This document shows, one piece after another, positions 40,174-53,050 of a stretch of DNA of 64,000 nucleotides. The position numbers and the translations under genes are program-made. Under the pieces are notes generated by a model. That model saw only the letters and a list, made by a program, of their open reading frames with translations. It ran no database searches and was not told where the DNA came from. The stretch covers positions 34,463-98,462 of the forward strand of contig WBMZ01014021.1 of the NCBI GenBank assembly GCA_013400975.1, written 5' to 3'. Origin of the DNA: Atrichornis clamosus. Taxonomy: Eukaryota; Chordata; Aves; Passeriformes; Menuridae. Numbering within the stretch: the first letter of the stretch is position 1; every line of letters begins with the position of its first letter.

Positions 40174-40702
40174 TGTCTGTGGCTTAACAGCTGGTAACTA
40201 AACACCACAGAGCCGCTCAATCATCCCTGAAATCTCAGTGGGATGGGGGAGAGAATTGGCAAAAACAAAGTAAAATTCAGGGAAATGGAACAGAAAATAA
40301 TAACAACAAGACTAGAATTAGTATATAAAAAACAAGCAGTGCAAAATGCAATTGCTCACTGCCCACCAATGACCTATGCTCAGCCTGTTCCTGAGCAGCA
40401 GCTTCCCAGCCTGCTTTCCCCTGGTTTGTGAATTGAGATGACACCGCGGAGTGTGGAACAACCCCTGGGGGAGTCGGGGCTGGTTGCCCAGGCTGTGTTC
40501 CCTCCCAGCTCCCCCTGTCCCTGAAGCTTCCCACTGGTGGGGCAGCACAAGAAGGAGAAGAGGCCTTGATGTCATGCAAGTCCTGCTCAGCAGTAACAAA
40601 ACATGCCTGTGCTATAAACATTACCCTCATATTAAATTCAAACACAGGACTGCACCAGCTACTTAGAGGAAAATTAGCTCAGTCCCAGCCAAAACCAGTA
40701 CA
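40174..40702 (-). mobile_element. Solo LTR, second copy of the same family
   Basis: The 529-bp element is related to the LTR at 17572 along its length: it shares the CTGTGTTCCCTCCCAGCTCC-type core, the GAGAAGAGGCCTTGATG block and the end CCAGCCAAAACCAG. On the minus strand it begins TGTACTGGTTTTGGCTGG and ends with CA. The 5-bp duplication AATTC flanks it at 40169-40173 and 40703-40707. No internal retroviral region is present. Confidence 0.85.
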
Positions 40703-41504
40703 AATTCTGTTTATTCTTTTTTGCCCTACATATGTCATTTTGATGCATGCTACATCCAAGTAAGAAATTGGTTTAGTTTCAGGATTATACCATGCTGTTT
40801 CAGCAAAACTTGATTCCATTGAGAGATAACAATACTTTTCTGTTAATAGTCGTACAGTTGAATATAAGATTTGGAGGTACAGTTCCTTTTCTTTTGAAGC
40901 ATGAATCCTATGAGTCATTCAACAAAAAGAGCTGACATGGATTTTTAATAAAACTCAATATTATTAAAAGAGACATTTCTGACTGAGGTGAGGTTTTTTT
41001 AAATAGATTCCCACCCTTGCCTTTTATTCTGCCAGTTAGATATTGATATTTTTGAGAACAAATTCAGATACCAAACCCACTTTTATTCAACTGCAAATGT
41101 GGAAAAACTGCAGACTAAAGTAAAGAGCACAATTAAAATTCCTACTAGTGAAAAGACAGAAAAAGTTTATGTAAAAAAATAAAGTTCACTTCCTACAGAA
41201 CAGGACATTTCTTATAAACTTCTCTAAATCTAGCATAAAGCATTTCAGAGTTCATTTTCTCCCTCCCCTCAATTGGTATAATTTATTTCAAGCTGATTTC
41301 ACTATTGTACACCTCCTGTCTGTAGTTATTCTGTACTTTATCTTCAGTAAAAAAATCTATTTTAGAGTTCAAGAATAAAAAAATAATCCTTCCATATTAG
41401 TACAATTAACGTAAAGAAAGAATGCCATAAAGGTGGAAGACAGAAAGCACCTGGTAAAACCTAGAATCAGCACTACCTAAGAATGAATCCTCTGACCTGT
41501 GACC

Positions 41505-41834
41505 TAACTGTGGCCTTCCAGCACCTGAAGGGAGCCCACAAGAAAAATGGAGAGCCTGCAGTAACAGGACAGGGCAGAATGGCTTCAAACTGAGTGAGAG
41601 TAGGTTTAAATCAGATATAAGGAAGAAGTTCTTCCCTGTGAGGGTGGTGAGGCACTGGCACAAGATGCCCAGAGAAGCTGTGGATGCCCCATCCCGGGAA
41701 GTGTTCATGGCCAGGCTGGATGCGGGGCTGAGAAACCTGGTCTAGTGGAAAGCGTCCCTGGGTTGGAATGAGAGGATCTTTAAGGACCCTTCCAACCCAT
41801 ACCATTCTATGTTTCTATGTTTCTATGATTCTAA
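41505..41834 (+). mobile_element. CR1 LINE, 3' end
   Basis: It shows the CR1 blocks GTGGCCTTCCAGCACCTGAA-type start, AAGAAGTTCTTCCCTGTGAG, GAAGCTGTGGATGCCCCATC, GAGGATCTTTAAGGACCC, and a terminal run of TTCTATG units. It is 5'-truncated and less diverged than the other copies here. Confidence 0.93.
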
Positions 41835-43139
41835 ATGCTCTTATGATCATCTCTAACTAGAAGCCTGCAGCAAGAGATGCTGTACAAAGATGTAAAAAGA
41901 GAAAAATCCTTTAACCGAAACAGAAGTTATAAGGTAAGTGAAAAAAACATAAAGCAAAGGAGCAACAAAGACAGGGATAAGGCTGGCAGGTGACAAGAGA
42001 AGTGAATTGGCCCTGCCCAGCTTCGCATGGACCAGATTTGCAATAAATACTCACCTCTGTGTGATCTCTCACCCAGAGACCTGTCTAGCTTGGTTAAGCA
42101 GCTGTCTTAGCAGGACGTGTTATTTCCACAGGGAACTGCAGTAGTGCAATTAGGTTGCCCGCACTCCTGATGTAGATATTGTAGCAATCTCTCACCGTGC
42201 TTCTGTTTGTCAGCTCTTCTGCAAAGAAGTTGTGTGATTTCTGCAAGACTATACAGGAGACAGGCTCATAGGCACAAGAAGAATGTAGCTCTGCAGGATG
42301 CCTTCTAAAATCATTCCTAGCTATCTCTAGAAATCCACAGTCCCATTCATGCTCAGATCACATTTTTTGGAAAATAGCAAAGAAAACCTTTCTTCTTTGT
42401 GAGCCTCCTTCAGTAGTGCTGATAAAAAAATCTCTCTAAGGACCATTTTAAAAATTGGTCAGCTGCTTCTCACCGATTTAGGATACACATGGAAACATCA
42501 GTTAAAAGTAATAGACATTTTTATGTGCCTTTTTTAATAAGCCTAACAAAAGCTGTTGAGTATCTTGACACAGCAAAAGGAGCTTATTTTAGTCTCTACT
42601 ATTGCAGCAGACAGGGAGGGATTATAGGATAGCATCTAACAGAGAGCCAAATTTCTTACCATCAAAACAGGGAAATGATCCAATAATATTCCAATTAACA
42701 AAAATCATGCCGGCATTGGCTTGCATTTTTTATAGTTATCTTTAGGCATTATTTGCTCTTAATATCAAATTACTTTACAAATGTATTGAAACAACTTATT
42801 ACACAAACTAAAAATGGAAATGTCATCATAACTCTGTGTCTTCTTAAACTCTACCATAAAAAAAACCCTGTGTTTTTTTATATTAAGCTTCAGTTCTGTT
42901 TATGACGCTAGCTCTTCTTTTATTTTACAGAATTACCAGTGCCTTAAATACAGCACTGAAAATCAAGTTTAATCATGAAGAATTTGAAATTCAGGCTCTG
43001 ATCTTGTAAGATAACCTGTGCATGCAAACCCTGGGAGTTTGTTAGTGGGTGAAAATAGAGAACTTATCATTTCATTTTTGTAAGAGTTCACTTTCAGCAA
43101 TGTCTTTGTGGTGACCAGTGTCAGGACCCAGGGGTAAAG
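41835..43139. other. Intergenic or intronic stretch
   Basis: AT-rich; apart from the weak candidate exon at 42931 nothing is recognised. Confidence 0.6.
42931..43005 (+). CDS. Candidate downstream PDZPH1 exon (75 bp, uncertain)
   Basis: A TTCTTTTATTTTACAG acceptor precedes, and a GTAAGA donor follows. Read with one leading base, the only open frame gives ITSALNTALKIKFNHEEFEI and then QALI, and it ends in phase 2. The phases would fit exon 21130 if that exon used the donor after 21225. The segment is 21.7 kb away and I know no homologue of the peptide, so this may be chance. Confidence 0.22.
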
Positions 43140-43378
43140 TTTGAGGTTGTGCCAGAGGGGTTTAGGATGGATATTAGAAAAATTTTCTTTACCCAGAGAA
43201 TGTTTGTGCGCTGGAACAGGGAAGTGCTCAGAGCAGCAAGCCTGACAGAGTTCAACAAGGCTTTGGACAATGTTCTAAGGCCCAGGGTGAGATTTTGGGG
43301 TGTCCTGTGCAGGCCCAGAAGTTGGACCTGACAATCGTGAGGGGTCCCTTCTGAGTCAGCATATTCTGTGATTCATTA
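43140..43378 (+). mobile_element. CR1 LINE fragment, diverged
   Basis: Text such as GGATGGATATTAGAAAAATT, CACCCAGAGAATG-like spacing, CGCTGGAACAGGGAAGTGCT and the tail ATATTCTGTGATTC follows the CR1 3' order with internal gaps. Confidence 0.8.
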
Positions 43379-46300
43379 AAAACTGTTTAGAAAATTCAGA
43401 ACGAGCTTGGAAATAGTCTGCATAATGGCTAAAGGCAATTACCACTTTTTTTTCAGACTGCTAAAATAATTTTTTCCTGTATTTCAATGAACATCAACTA
43501 CCATGCCTAAAAGCAAAAGAAAGAATATCTCCAGTGAGTGGGTGTGGGGTTGTCTTACGTTCTTCATCTTAAGTTACTGCTTTCAGACATGAAAGCCTAA
43601 AATCCCTAACTTCCACCCATGCTTTGTATTTGTACTTGCTGGCTTCAGTAAGAGCAGCAAGTAGTCATTTATTTAATAAAAGATCATACACATTCAGAAG
43701 TAATGGCTAAATTCACACACTCACCCTTTAAGTACTGGTACTTGGTTTCAAACAGCTTTGTTTTTTCATAGGATATGCGGGAAATGACTGAAAGCAAAGC
43801 AATTATTTATCTAATTATTTAAAGAAATCATTGTGACATTTCATTTTCATATAAGTAGAACAAACTGCAATATTTTCTGAAATCAAGTAGGTTGGTTGCT
43901 AAGGTTGCACTGAAAATAGCAGGCTTTTTCAACTTCCCTCCAAATTTATTTTCATCAAATAACAACAACAACAAAAAAGATGGTTTGGCATTAAAATCAT
44001 ATCAGACCACACATTCCTACCAGTTTCAAAGTAAAAAATATATTGTTGTTGGACTTCTTTTAAAAAAAGTCTTCAGTGAGCACAATTTTTATGAAAATAA
44101 TCAGAAATAGATATTCCACTTTTAAGCAGAATGCACTTGCAAATATGTTTAAAAATAAATAGTAACAAGATGTCAAATGGGAGGAAAAAATTTAAAAGCA
44201 AATTCATTGCATTGCTTGTAGTCCTCTCTTCCTTCTTTATATGAGTAGGCAAAACAATGTATTCTTTCCATAGCTGCGAATGTAAAAAAAAAAAAGAAAA
44301 TCTCTGAAATGTTTACATTTTATTCCCTTTTGGCACATACTATTCTATTTTTGCTTTGGATTCCTATGAAATCAGACTGAATTACAATAAGAAGCAAGAT
44401 GACAGAGCTCAGTATTTCCCAGCTAATTTTATTCTGCCAGAAGCATTTGAGCTGTCAGCATGAGCAACATTTACTGCCAAAAAAAGCTTGGAAAAGTCAA
44501 ATGTGCTCTTCTAAAATTCAACATATCTTGCACATAAAAATGAGGCCACACCTGTCTATGACTTAAAGCAGGGGTCAAACATCCTTCATCTGTTGCTCCA
44601 AAAAATGAGTGGAAATGAAATGCACTTACCATTCTTTTTTTAGGCAAGGAAAAGAGAATAAAGAAAGGAAGAAAGCAGGAAAAACCCCCTCTTAAGGAGA
44701 AGTTCTTGTAGTGAGCAGTCACAAATAATGCTCGTTACCATAGCAACGGCCACATCCCATGGGATTCAGTTTGCCCCCGGGCTCCACAGCATGTTACAGA
44801 AATTCACTGGGTTTTGATCCTGAGAAGTAGTTTATGTGCACACAACACAGACACGCATGCACTGCAGAGGGTTAATGCCCAAGCAAGGAGTGCATTTATG
44901 TTTCTGACTAATGCTTTGTGTACTTTCTAATTTCACTACTTAGTTCTGACACCCTGTTTGAGAGTCGATGGCATAATTTTTTAACTCTGGATTTGAGATG
45001 AAGTTGTGTTGATGCAGAGAAAAAGAGCACTAACTGGAACCACTGGAGTAATGGGAAAACAGGAATTCAAAATAAATTATGGGGATAATATGCACAGAGA
45101 TATTGCAGAGCACAGGTATATGAGTGTGCCACATGTTCCAGAAGGATTTATCTATTTTGTGCCATTCTAGCAAGATAAAGGAGCTCATAGATGATGGGGC
45201 CCTGTGACTGCTGACACAAAGTCAGGAGTGGGCACATAATGGAAAGGGCAGTAAGATAAAATCTTAATTCATGGGACATTCTAAGCCAAAATAAATAGCT
45301 GTCAATTTTCATAGTTTTGTTAGCATAGAACTTCACAGCTTTTGTGTTCTAACAATTTAATCTTTTTTTAAAAGATGTATGTTCAGAAAAAACAACCTTT
45401 TGGAATTACTACAGTCAACAAATCAGATGCTGGCTTTCATCTATAGCCATTCAGTTCAAATTTAGATTAGCACAGAATAGCCTAGGAAATTATTTCACAC
45501 AAGAAATGTTCATTAAAGTAGGGCTGCCTCCCGACCACAGGGAAAATGTGAGCCTGGAAGTAATTATTACATGAGAATTAGCCAGAACTTTGTCTTTATG
45601 CTGTGACAGTAGTTTTCACATAATAGGAACAGGGAGTTTTTGAACATGTGTGATACAGAAGCCTGCTTCTACCCTTTTAGTATGCAGACTGCATTACCCT
45701 GTAGAAAACTCTTGGCTACATCCCGCTCCACATAAACACCAGCACAATAACTACAAGAAAACTTTTTAAGCAAACCAGACCACGTGCAGTTCCCTGTTCA
45801 GTCTGCATGGCTGCAGCTTGGGACTTGAAAAAGGTAGAAAGTTTTTAACGCAGGCCAGTGCCTTGCTCAGGAAAGTCTAGACACTCAGCTCTCTGCACTG
45901 CTGTCTAGGGAAACCCTGGCAACTGTAAATTTTAGGTATTTTTTATTATAACAAGCAAATTCCTTTTTAAATAAAAACAGAGATTTTAACTGGAAATTAA
46001 AAGCATTTCAAAATATGTGTTTTAATATGCCTAGTGACAGTGAAGTGAAATAAGAAGGCATAAGGGCACTATGGCTAAAGATGTAGTTCAGTTGGACGTG
46101 CAGTTCAATCAGAAATTATGGATCTCACACAGATGTACTGAATGTTATGTTAAGATCAGGCTGAACACCATAGTGGTTTCTCACAGTCTAAATCCTTTCA
46201 GCCTGAAAACTGGAAAAAAAAATGTCTTCTTAAAAGTAGTACTTTCCAGATTTCCTCAGAGCACTGCAATAGAAGCCTTGAGTCTTTCTACACTTCTTTA

Positions 46301-49300
46301 CAAAAGCCTTTTCTTTTTAGGGCCCTCCAACAGATTTCTAGGTTTTGCTTATTCATTACATACTGGGATAATTAAAAAAACCCACACAGTATTAACCTTC
46401 CAACGTCTATCCACAGATTTTGCTTTTAATCAGATGTTTAAAAAAGAAAGTTGATGTTTACACTTAGCAGCCAAGTCACATACACCCTTCATGGATAGCT
46501 ACTGAAAAAAAGTATTTGTTTCTAACAAGTACAGCTGAGAGTGGCCAAATTTAGCTCAAAGTGTCCAATCATAATTACTCTTGGAGCAATAACAGAACAA
46601 GATGGATTGCAGTACAAGACAGAAACAATCTAATTGGAAAAGAAAGAGAGAAAAAAATACAGGAATTCAATCCTCAGTAAGAGTTTCACCAACCCAAGGT
46701 TCAAGCCAATGGAAAATACATATCAACTCACAGACATATCCTAAAAGCCAATCAAGAACATTATAAACCATTATGAATTATGGATCTATTTTCAACAGGG
46801 GTGCTTGAATTAAGATGTTTCATCCACTATGTGCAATAACAATTAACAGCTCTCTCAAGAATATTTCCTGCACCTTCATCCATTAGTAGAGTTCAAGGCA
46901 ATAACTGCAAAAAAGCCTCAGGATGCTGGAAATAATTTGAGCTGTTAAGTCTGACGTGAGACAAAAGATACAGTGTTAGCAGTTTCATTTGTCATGTTCT
47001 ACCATAATCTTCAAAGGAGATTAGCAATATGATAGCAATTTATGAGAATAAGTAATTTTAAAATGTAAATTTAAAAACCAAACATCCATGAGGATGACAA
47101 CCTGCAGTATGTGAGAACTGCCAAAATATAGCTCCTCTAGGCCACTATTATTTACAGGTATCTTGTACAGGGTTTATTTTGGTTTTAAGGAACTCCTATG
47201 GACAAATGGGGTTTCCTTTTGTATTCCACCACACAAAGGAAGATTTCTATTCTGCATTTTGTCCTGCAAGTATCCGCTAAAACCCAACCGGCTTCCAAAA
47301 CCTTCCTCACTTTCCAAGGTCCACTTCTGTCTCCTGTGCATTGACCACCTCTTCTCCAACCCTGTGGCAGCTTTCATGCTTTAATAACCTCAGGTGTACA
47401 CCCTCATCAAAGGCTTTCTGAACCCTCACTAGACGCCTCACCCGTTTCCTTTCTGACTCACTCAGGGAACACACACAAAGGGCAGTCAGATGGGATTTCC
47501 CTTCGGAGAAAGCCACACTGCCCCAGCAGCCCACACTTCTTCTGTGTGCTCAGTCCCTCAGGTGATGCCACACAGCCCAGGCAGCTTATTTGCAGTGCAT
47601 TTCCATGGAGTTCAGCACTTGCATGTGTTCCCTCTACATCAAGCTGGCTCCTCTGCTCCCTCATCCTCCCCGTTAGCAAGAGGATGCTGGAGATGACTCA
47701 GTCACCATCACACAGACTTACCCTCCAAGTGTGTTGGCTGCAGATGGGTATTTCTGCACCACCCAGTTGTGCTGAAACAGCTGTTGCTCCATCTGCAGAC
47801 TTATTAAATATGCTCCTAACCAAGAGGGCAGAGGGACACCGCAAGGCAGACAACCCTGGCATCACCTCAGCTGTGATGGGCAGCCACCCACGCTCTCAGC
47901 ACAGGAACTCGTGTGTGGCTGGAACACACTTTTTCAACAGGGATTTTACCCCCGTCTGAAAATGGGACAACTCCATTTACAATCTGTTTTTGACACCGAT
48001 TGATTCATTCATTGACTTAAGGAAAAAAAAAATCAATCAAATTTCCTTGGGCTGAGCTTTCATGGAATTTTCTTCCCCCCCCCACCCTTTCTAAATTAAA
48101 AAGCCTTTTAAATACCCCTTATTTTCAATTTATTATAAATAAACCATTCTTCATTGTTTTGATAACCTCTTTTCTGATCCCTCTAGTACAAATAATTTAT
48201 CGTGTGCATGCAACTTTCCCCAACACCTTCAGCAATAAAAAACGACACAAGGAAAGCACTGAGTTTCTGTCACAGTCTTATCACTTGAGCACCTCTTTGT
48301 CATCTTTTCCTCCAGCTGTCTCCTCACTTGTTCCCTAAATGACTTTCTGCTTTTGATGCATTTGGAGAACTTTTCTCTACCACCTTTTGTTTCCTTAGAA
48401 AAGTGAATTTTCAAATCATCTTAGACAGTTTCCAATTGAGCAGTCCATCATATATAGTCTGCCTTGTCCTGTGCATTTAAACAGACTTTTAAATTCTTTA
48501 CATAAGCCTTTCCCCTGTGATAGCTACTCAAAGTCTTCTAAGGAGTCAGACATGGTTTTATTGGAACATTTTGTTTGTAGGTTTCTTGCTTTTTGGACTG
48601 CCTCAATTTACTTAATTAACACACATGTTGGATTTGTGTGGATAAATTCTCTGAGTTACCTGATTTGCTCATTCCTATTACAATATAAATCTGTCTTGTG
48701 AATGTTACCACAGAGGCATCCCAGTAATTCATCCTGAGATAAGTCTTCAGTGTCCTCTGGGATGAAATGCAGAAACGCATCTTCCCATAAATTGCCCAAG
48801 AATAATTCTTTAAGAAAGAAGCTGACTACTAAGTAAAAAAAAAAAAAATTCTCACTATATTTAGCACACATCCTAATACAGATTATTTTCTTCGGCTATA
48901 GGATGTAGTTAGGGTTCATTTTAACTAATGCTGATCAAAGCACTAAAAAAAGGCAGCTTTTTAGTTTTTCAACTTCAGGATTAAGTTTGCATTTGATAGT
49001 GGGCATTTAATCTTTCAGACAGTTCATAGATCCTGATGATGTCATCTTATCTGGATGATTAAAGTCAGATTTAGTCTTTCAATCAGAGAAAATATCCAGT
49101 CTCAAAGGGAGTTTTAATCAGAATGATTGCTTGCTGTGTGGAAATTGCCCCAGCAAATAGCACTGCTGACCCTCCCTCTGCAGGAAATTTAAGCTTCTGC
49201 CAATTGATCAATCAGGATTAGCACTATTTCACACCAGACCAGGATTAAATTTGGACTCCCCAGATCAAAGACATGAGAAAACTTCTCACTTGTGTGGGCA

Positions 49301-50127
49301 GAATACTGCAGATACCTATTGTTATGGGTTTGTTTTTCTAAGTTATCTTTAAAAGACACCTTGGGTGGTTCTAATTATTGAACAAAGCCACTGTCATCTC
49401 TCCTCTGACTAATCACATACACTTTTTGCTTTTTTCTGGCAGAACTTTTATAAATTAGTATTAAGCATTAGCTGCTTTCAGACTAATGTTTCTACCTTCT
49501 TCCTTCAGCTCACTGTCAACTACAAGTAAAAATAGTGCCCCCACAATTATTTCTCCTGACATTTCAAACACACAACCTAAGGAAGACTTTTTTTCACCTG
49601 GAAAATTGCCCACTTGAGGCAATCTCTTCATTCCAAAAATGTCTTACCTTCTGGCTGAAGTTCTGAATTTATTAACAAGAACTCCACAGAATAGATGGGA
49701 ATGCAGGCAGGTGATTGGAGGCTTGACAGCAAAATAGAGTGTCACAGCATCATTTTTCTGAAGTCCAGATCCTCCCACGTTAAAAGCAATGGCCATTTTC
49801 CCTTTGACCAGAAGGCTAAATCATATAAGTAGGGAGCATGCCATCAATTATATGCATTAGGAGGACACCTCTTTTTGAGACCAAATAGAAAATTTACCAT
49901 TTACTGCAATGGCAATTTCAATACTGATTAAAATCTTGGATTACTCTGCAGTTAATCATATAAAGCATGTATTACAGGACAAGAAGATGTAAGAATAAGA
50001 AAGATATTTTTCTCTGTTTTTTACAACCGAGATCTAAGAAGACAGAAAAAGTCATATCAAGTGCATCACTGGCCTTCCGAAACTGGAAAGCAGACAAAAC
50101 CATTCAAACATTCAAAAATAGCTGTGC
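43379..50127. other. Intergenic or intronic stretch, 6.7 kb
   Basis: AT-rich DNA with poly-A and poly-C runs and scattered short frames (longest at 46071-46454, 127 codons, no domain). No supported feature. Confidence 0.6.
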
Positions 50128-50632
50128 CTCAAATCCTGTGTTCAATTTTGGGCCCCTCACTCCAAGCAGGACTTTGAGGTGCTGCAGTGAGCCCAGAGAA
50201 GGACAACAGAGCTGGGCAAGGGTCTGGAGCACAGGTCTGATGAGGAGTAGCTCAGGGAGCTGGCAGGGCTCAGCCTGGAGCAAAGGAAGCTCAGGCGGGA
50301 CCTTCTCACTCTCTACAACTCCCTGACAGCAGAGTGCAGCCAGCTGGGATCAGGCCCTTCTCCCAAAGAACAAGCTACAGGACAAGAGGAAACAGCCTCA
50401 ATTTGCACCAGAGGAGGTTTAGTTTGGGTGTTAGGGGAAACTTCTTCCTGTGAAGGGTTGTCAAGCACTGGAACAGGCTGCCCAGGGAAGTGGTGGAGTC
50501 ACCATCCCTGGAGCTACTTTAAAGGCCCAAAGATGTGGCACTGGGGACATGGAGTGCTGGGTTCATGGCTGGACTCAATGATTTGAGAGATGTTCTCCAA
50601 ACTAAATGACTCCGTGTTTCTATGAGAACTGG
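50128..50632 (+). mobile_element. CR1 LINE fragment, 0.5 kb
   Basis: This is the longest CR1 copy in the window. It runs from TGTGTTCAATTTTGGGCCCC through GAGCTGGCAGGGCTCAGCCT and GCACTGGAACAGGCTGCCCA to a TTTCTATGAG end. The coding part is broken by deletions. Confidence 0.93.
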
Positions 50633-51460
50633 ATAATCCAGCCTTCTAAAAAGCCCTCTGAAATGCTAAAACTAATCTCCACGAAGCACTTCAAAATCCC
50701 TGAAACATGACTGTGTGTCTCACAAAATGTACAGACTGGAGCAATCTTTACAGATCATCGTGTCTCACCTCTGCCCCTGGGAGTGATGAGGTTTTTTTTT
50801 TGTTTGCAGTTTATTAACTTCAAAGTTATTAAACCAATAGGATGGCCACTATTTACATGAAGGTTTATGCACCGTTGTAACTGACACCCCATCAGTATTT
50901 CTTCCTTCAATACTGTTCACCATCTCTTTACCGAGACTAATTCTGAAAAAAAAAATCAGCTGAATATTGAAAGACTGGTAAAAATATTTAAATTCTACAG
51001 AAAACATTATTATAGATGGATAGGCAGAAATCTTGCACACAGTCAGCTGCTTGGAGCTGTAGCTATTCTGGATATCTTTCATTTTAACTCATAAAAATTT
51101 GAAAATGCTTCCCCCAATTAACATTAAAAACTTTCAATCACTGAGATCAGGCAGAAACAAATGAATCTGCATTTCGTATATCCTTCTTTCCACTCTATCT
51201 CACCCACTTAGCTTAAAAGGTTGATATTCTGCCACCTAATATTCCAGTGCACAATGGCATGATCTCTCCCTTTCTGCTTTTATCCATTTACAGACTATAG
51301 TTCACACCATGAAGCTCTATGCTGCAACATTCCTGGCTTGAAATAGACTTCTAAAGGCATTCCAGCACCTAATGCTTTTTTTGAACATTTTTTGAGTTTC
51401 GGAAAAATAGGTTAATGTAAAGCACTACAGCAAATTGTAGCTTGCTCCATTTTTTCATAG
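50633..51460. other. Intergenic or intronic stretch
   Basis: AT-rich, no repeat or gene recognised. Confidence 0.6.
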
Positions 51461-51572
51461 GGTTCAAGCTGTTAGTGCTGTTCTCAAAGTTCTTGCATAT
51501 TTTAGCACTCCTGTCTCCTTCACCATCACAGAAAGAACAGCTCATCAGGAGCTTCAGCAGGCGAGAGTCTAG
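51461..51572 (+). CDS. Candidate alternative terminal exon (uncertain)
   Basis: A pyrimidine-rich acceptor (CTCCATTTTTTCATAG) is followed by 36 open codons when read with one leading base, then TAG at 51570-51572. The peptide starts VQAVSAVLKVLAYFS and ends TITERTAHQELQQARV. Its phase fits the candidate exon at 42931 or the possible donor after 21225. I do not recognise the peptide, and open frames of this length arise by chance. Confidence 0.18.
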
Positions 51573-51719
51573 CAAAATGCCAAAATGGAATGGAGCAATA
51601 ACCCTACCAGACATCAGAGTAGTTATTTACACCATAATACATAAAGAAGTTTGAATTTTATTTTTTTTAAGTGAAATTAATAACAAAGGAACTTAACAGA
51701 CCAAAGTTTTCTTTTTCAG

Positions 51720-51859
51720 GCAGCTTCTCAGACTATGAAGTTGCACCACCTACATACAGACACTGTGTAGGGCTGCCCAGAGCCACAGAAACGTCGGATG
51801 ATTTGAATTCAGACCATACTCGACTGGAAAAACATTATTCCTTCAGCACTCTCATCTAA
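51720..51859 (+). CDS. Candidate terminal coding exon (uncertain)
   Basis: A strong acceptor (TTTTCTTTTTCAG) is followed by 46 codons ending in TAA at 51857. The peptide is rich in Ser, Asp, Glu and Tyr (starts SFSDYEVAPPTYRH, ends EKHYSFSTLI) and reads like a disordered C-terminal tail. It needs an upstream exon ending in phase 1, and I found no convincing one after exon 21130. AATAAA motifs at 52628 and 53027 could end its 3' UTR, leaving a short gap to the convergent MACIR transcript. Confidence 0.35.
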
Positions 51860-53050
51860 ATTTCATCTAAGCTTTTGAGTACAAAAGCATACACACACAC
51901 AGCCTCAAGCTCCTGCTTCCTGCCTTCACTGCAGCTCAGCTGGACCACAGCATTTTGCTAAGACATCCCATCACCTCCCCTAAGCAGGCAGAAACGCAGT
52001 CCATTGCTTCCTGGAAAGATCTGAGACCAGCACACCATCTTCTTCCAGGTCTTTGCTTCTTTTGACACTGAAGCCACACCCTTCCTGCTCTTGCAGCACT
52101 GCCCCTCTGAGGCTTTCCATTTATTTCTCCAGCCTTTCCCCTGATATATTCTGGTGAATTCTTTCTGCCCTCCCACTCTTCACAGAAATATAAGCACTGT
52201 GCAAAACTCTCCTTCTTTCTCCTCCCCCTCCTTTTACTCCAGACCAATTCTTTGGTAGGTGATACCAGGCACAAGCAAGGTGGGAGAATTTGTCTCCTAA
52301 AAACACATGGAATGTGGTCAGTTCATATCCTCACCTTCTCCTTTGCTTTCAACGCAAGACAACCAATTCTGGGGTTTTGCCCCCCAAACTGACAGTCTTC
52401 TTTCCTCAGTTCTTCTATGTGGCCTAGACAGTTACTCTGTAGGTTTGTCTCAATGTCAGGCTCTACTTTCAAACTGCTAAAGCTAAGAGTAAGTTACAGA
52501 GGGTTTAAGACAGACTGGGTATTGAAACATCAGGGGAATGTTCCCTTGCTCCTTCCAAGAAGGAAAGAAAGCTTTCCACATTCTGCAGACCTGACGGTTT
52601 GAGCTTCCACAAGCGCTTTTGTGATGGAATAAAGTGGAAAAAAAAAAATTTCACTTGCAAAATCACTGTGGCAAAAAACCCATATAATCTGTTTGAAGGA
52701 TTTCAAGGACTTGGAAACCTGGCATTAAATTCTGGCTAAAAAATGTACTGTGAAACAGAGAAAAAAGAAAAAAATCAATAATTCAAACATTATTGTGTTC
52801 TTCTAAGGCTCTATCAGACACATTTGTATCACTCTTACAGTGCTCAATATGTAAACTGATGTCCCAATTAAGAGATGAAATCAGAAAACCATTCAAGCAA
52901 AACAGTCAGTCCTGAGAATCATTAATTAATCTGTACTTGCCAAAGGTTCAGACAATATGCAAAGATATGTGCACTTTTACTGTTGGTTGCCAAGCCTGAC
53001 ATTGTCTTTAAAGTTACTAGCACTGTAATAAATCTGTATTTTACAGTTTT
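51860..53050 (+). other. Possible 3' UTR of the 51720 candidate exon
   Basis: No repeat or coding signal is visible here apart from a short CA run near 51890 and an A-run near 52640. Plus-strand AATAAA hexamers occur at 52628-52633 and 53027-53032. If the exon at 51720 is real, either could define the transcript end. Confidence 0.25.

Noticed and set aside
40277..40645. 122-codon minus-strand frame
   Set aside because: Lies wholly inside the solo LTR; LTRs of this kind do not encode protein there.
44641..44712. Acceptor followed by a Lys-rich open stretch
   Set aside because: The text is low-complexity (KEKRIKKGRKQEK) and ends in two stops; best explained by A-rich DNA.
46071..46454. 127-codon open frame
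   Set aside because: No domain or homologue recognised and no supporting signals; treated as chance.
49520..49536. 17-bp possible microexon with phases that would link exon 21130 to exon 51720
   Set aside because: The phases fit, but so short a match between an acceptor and a GTAAAA is easily found by chance; no independent support.
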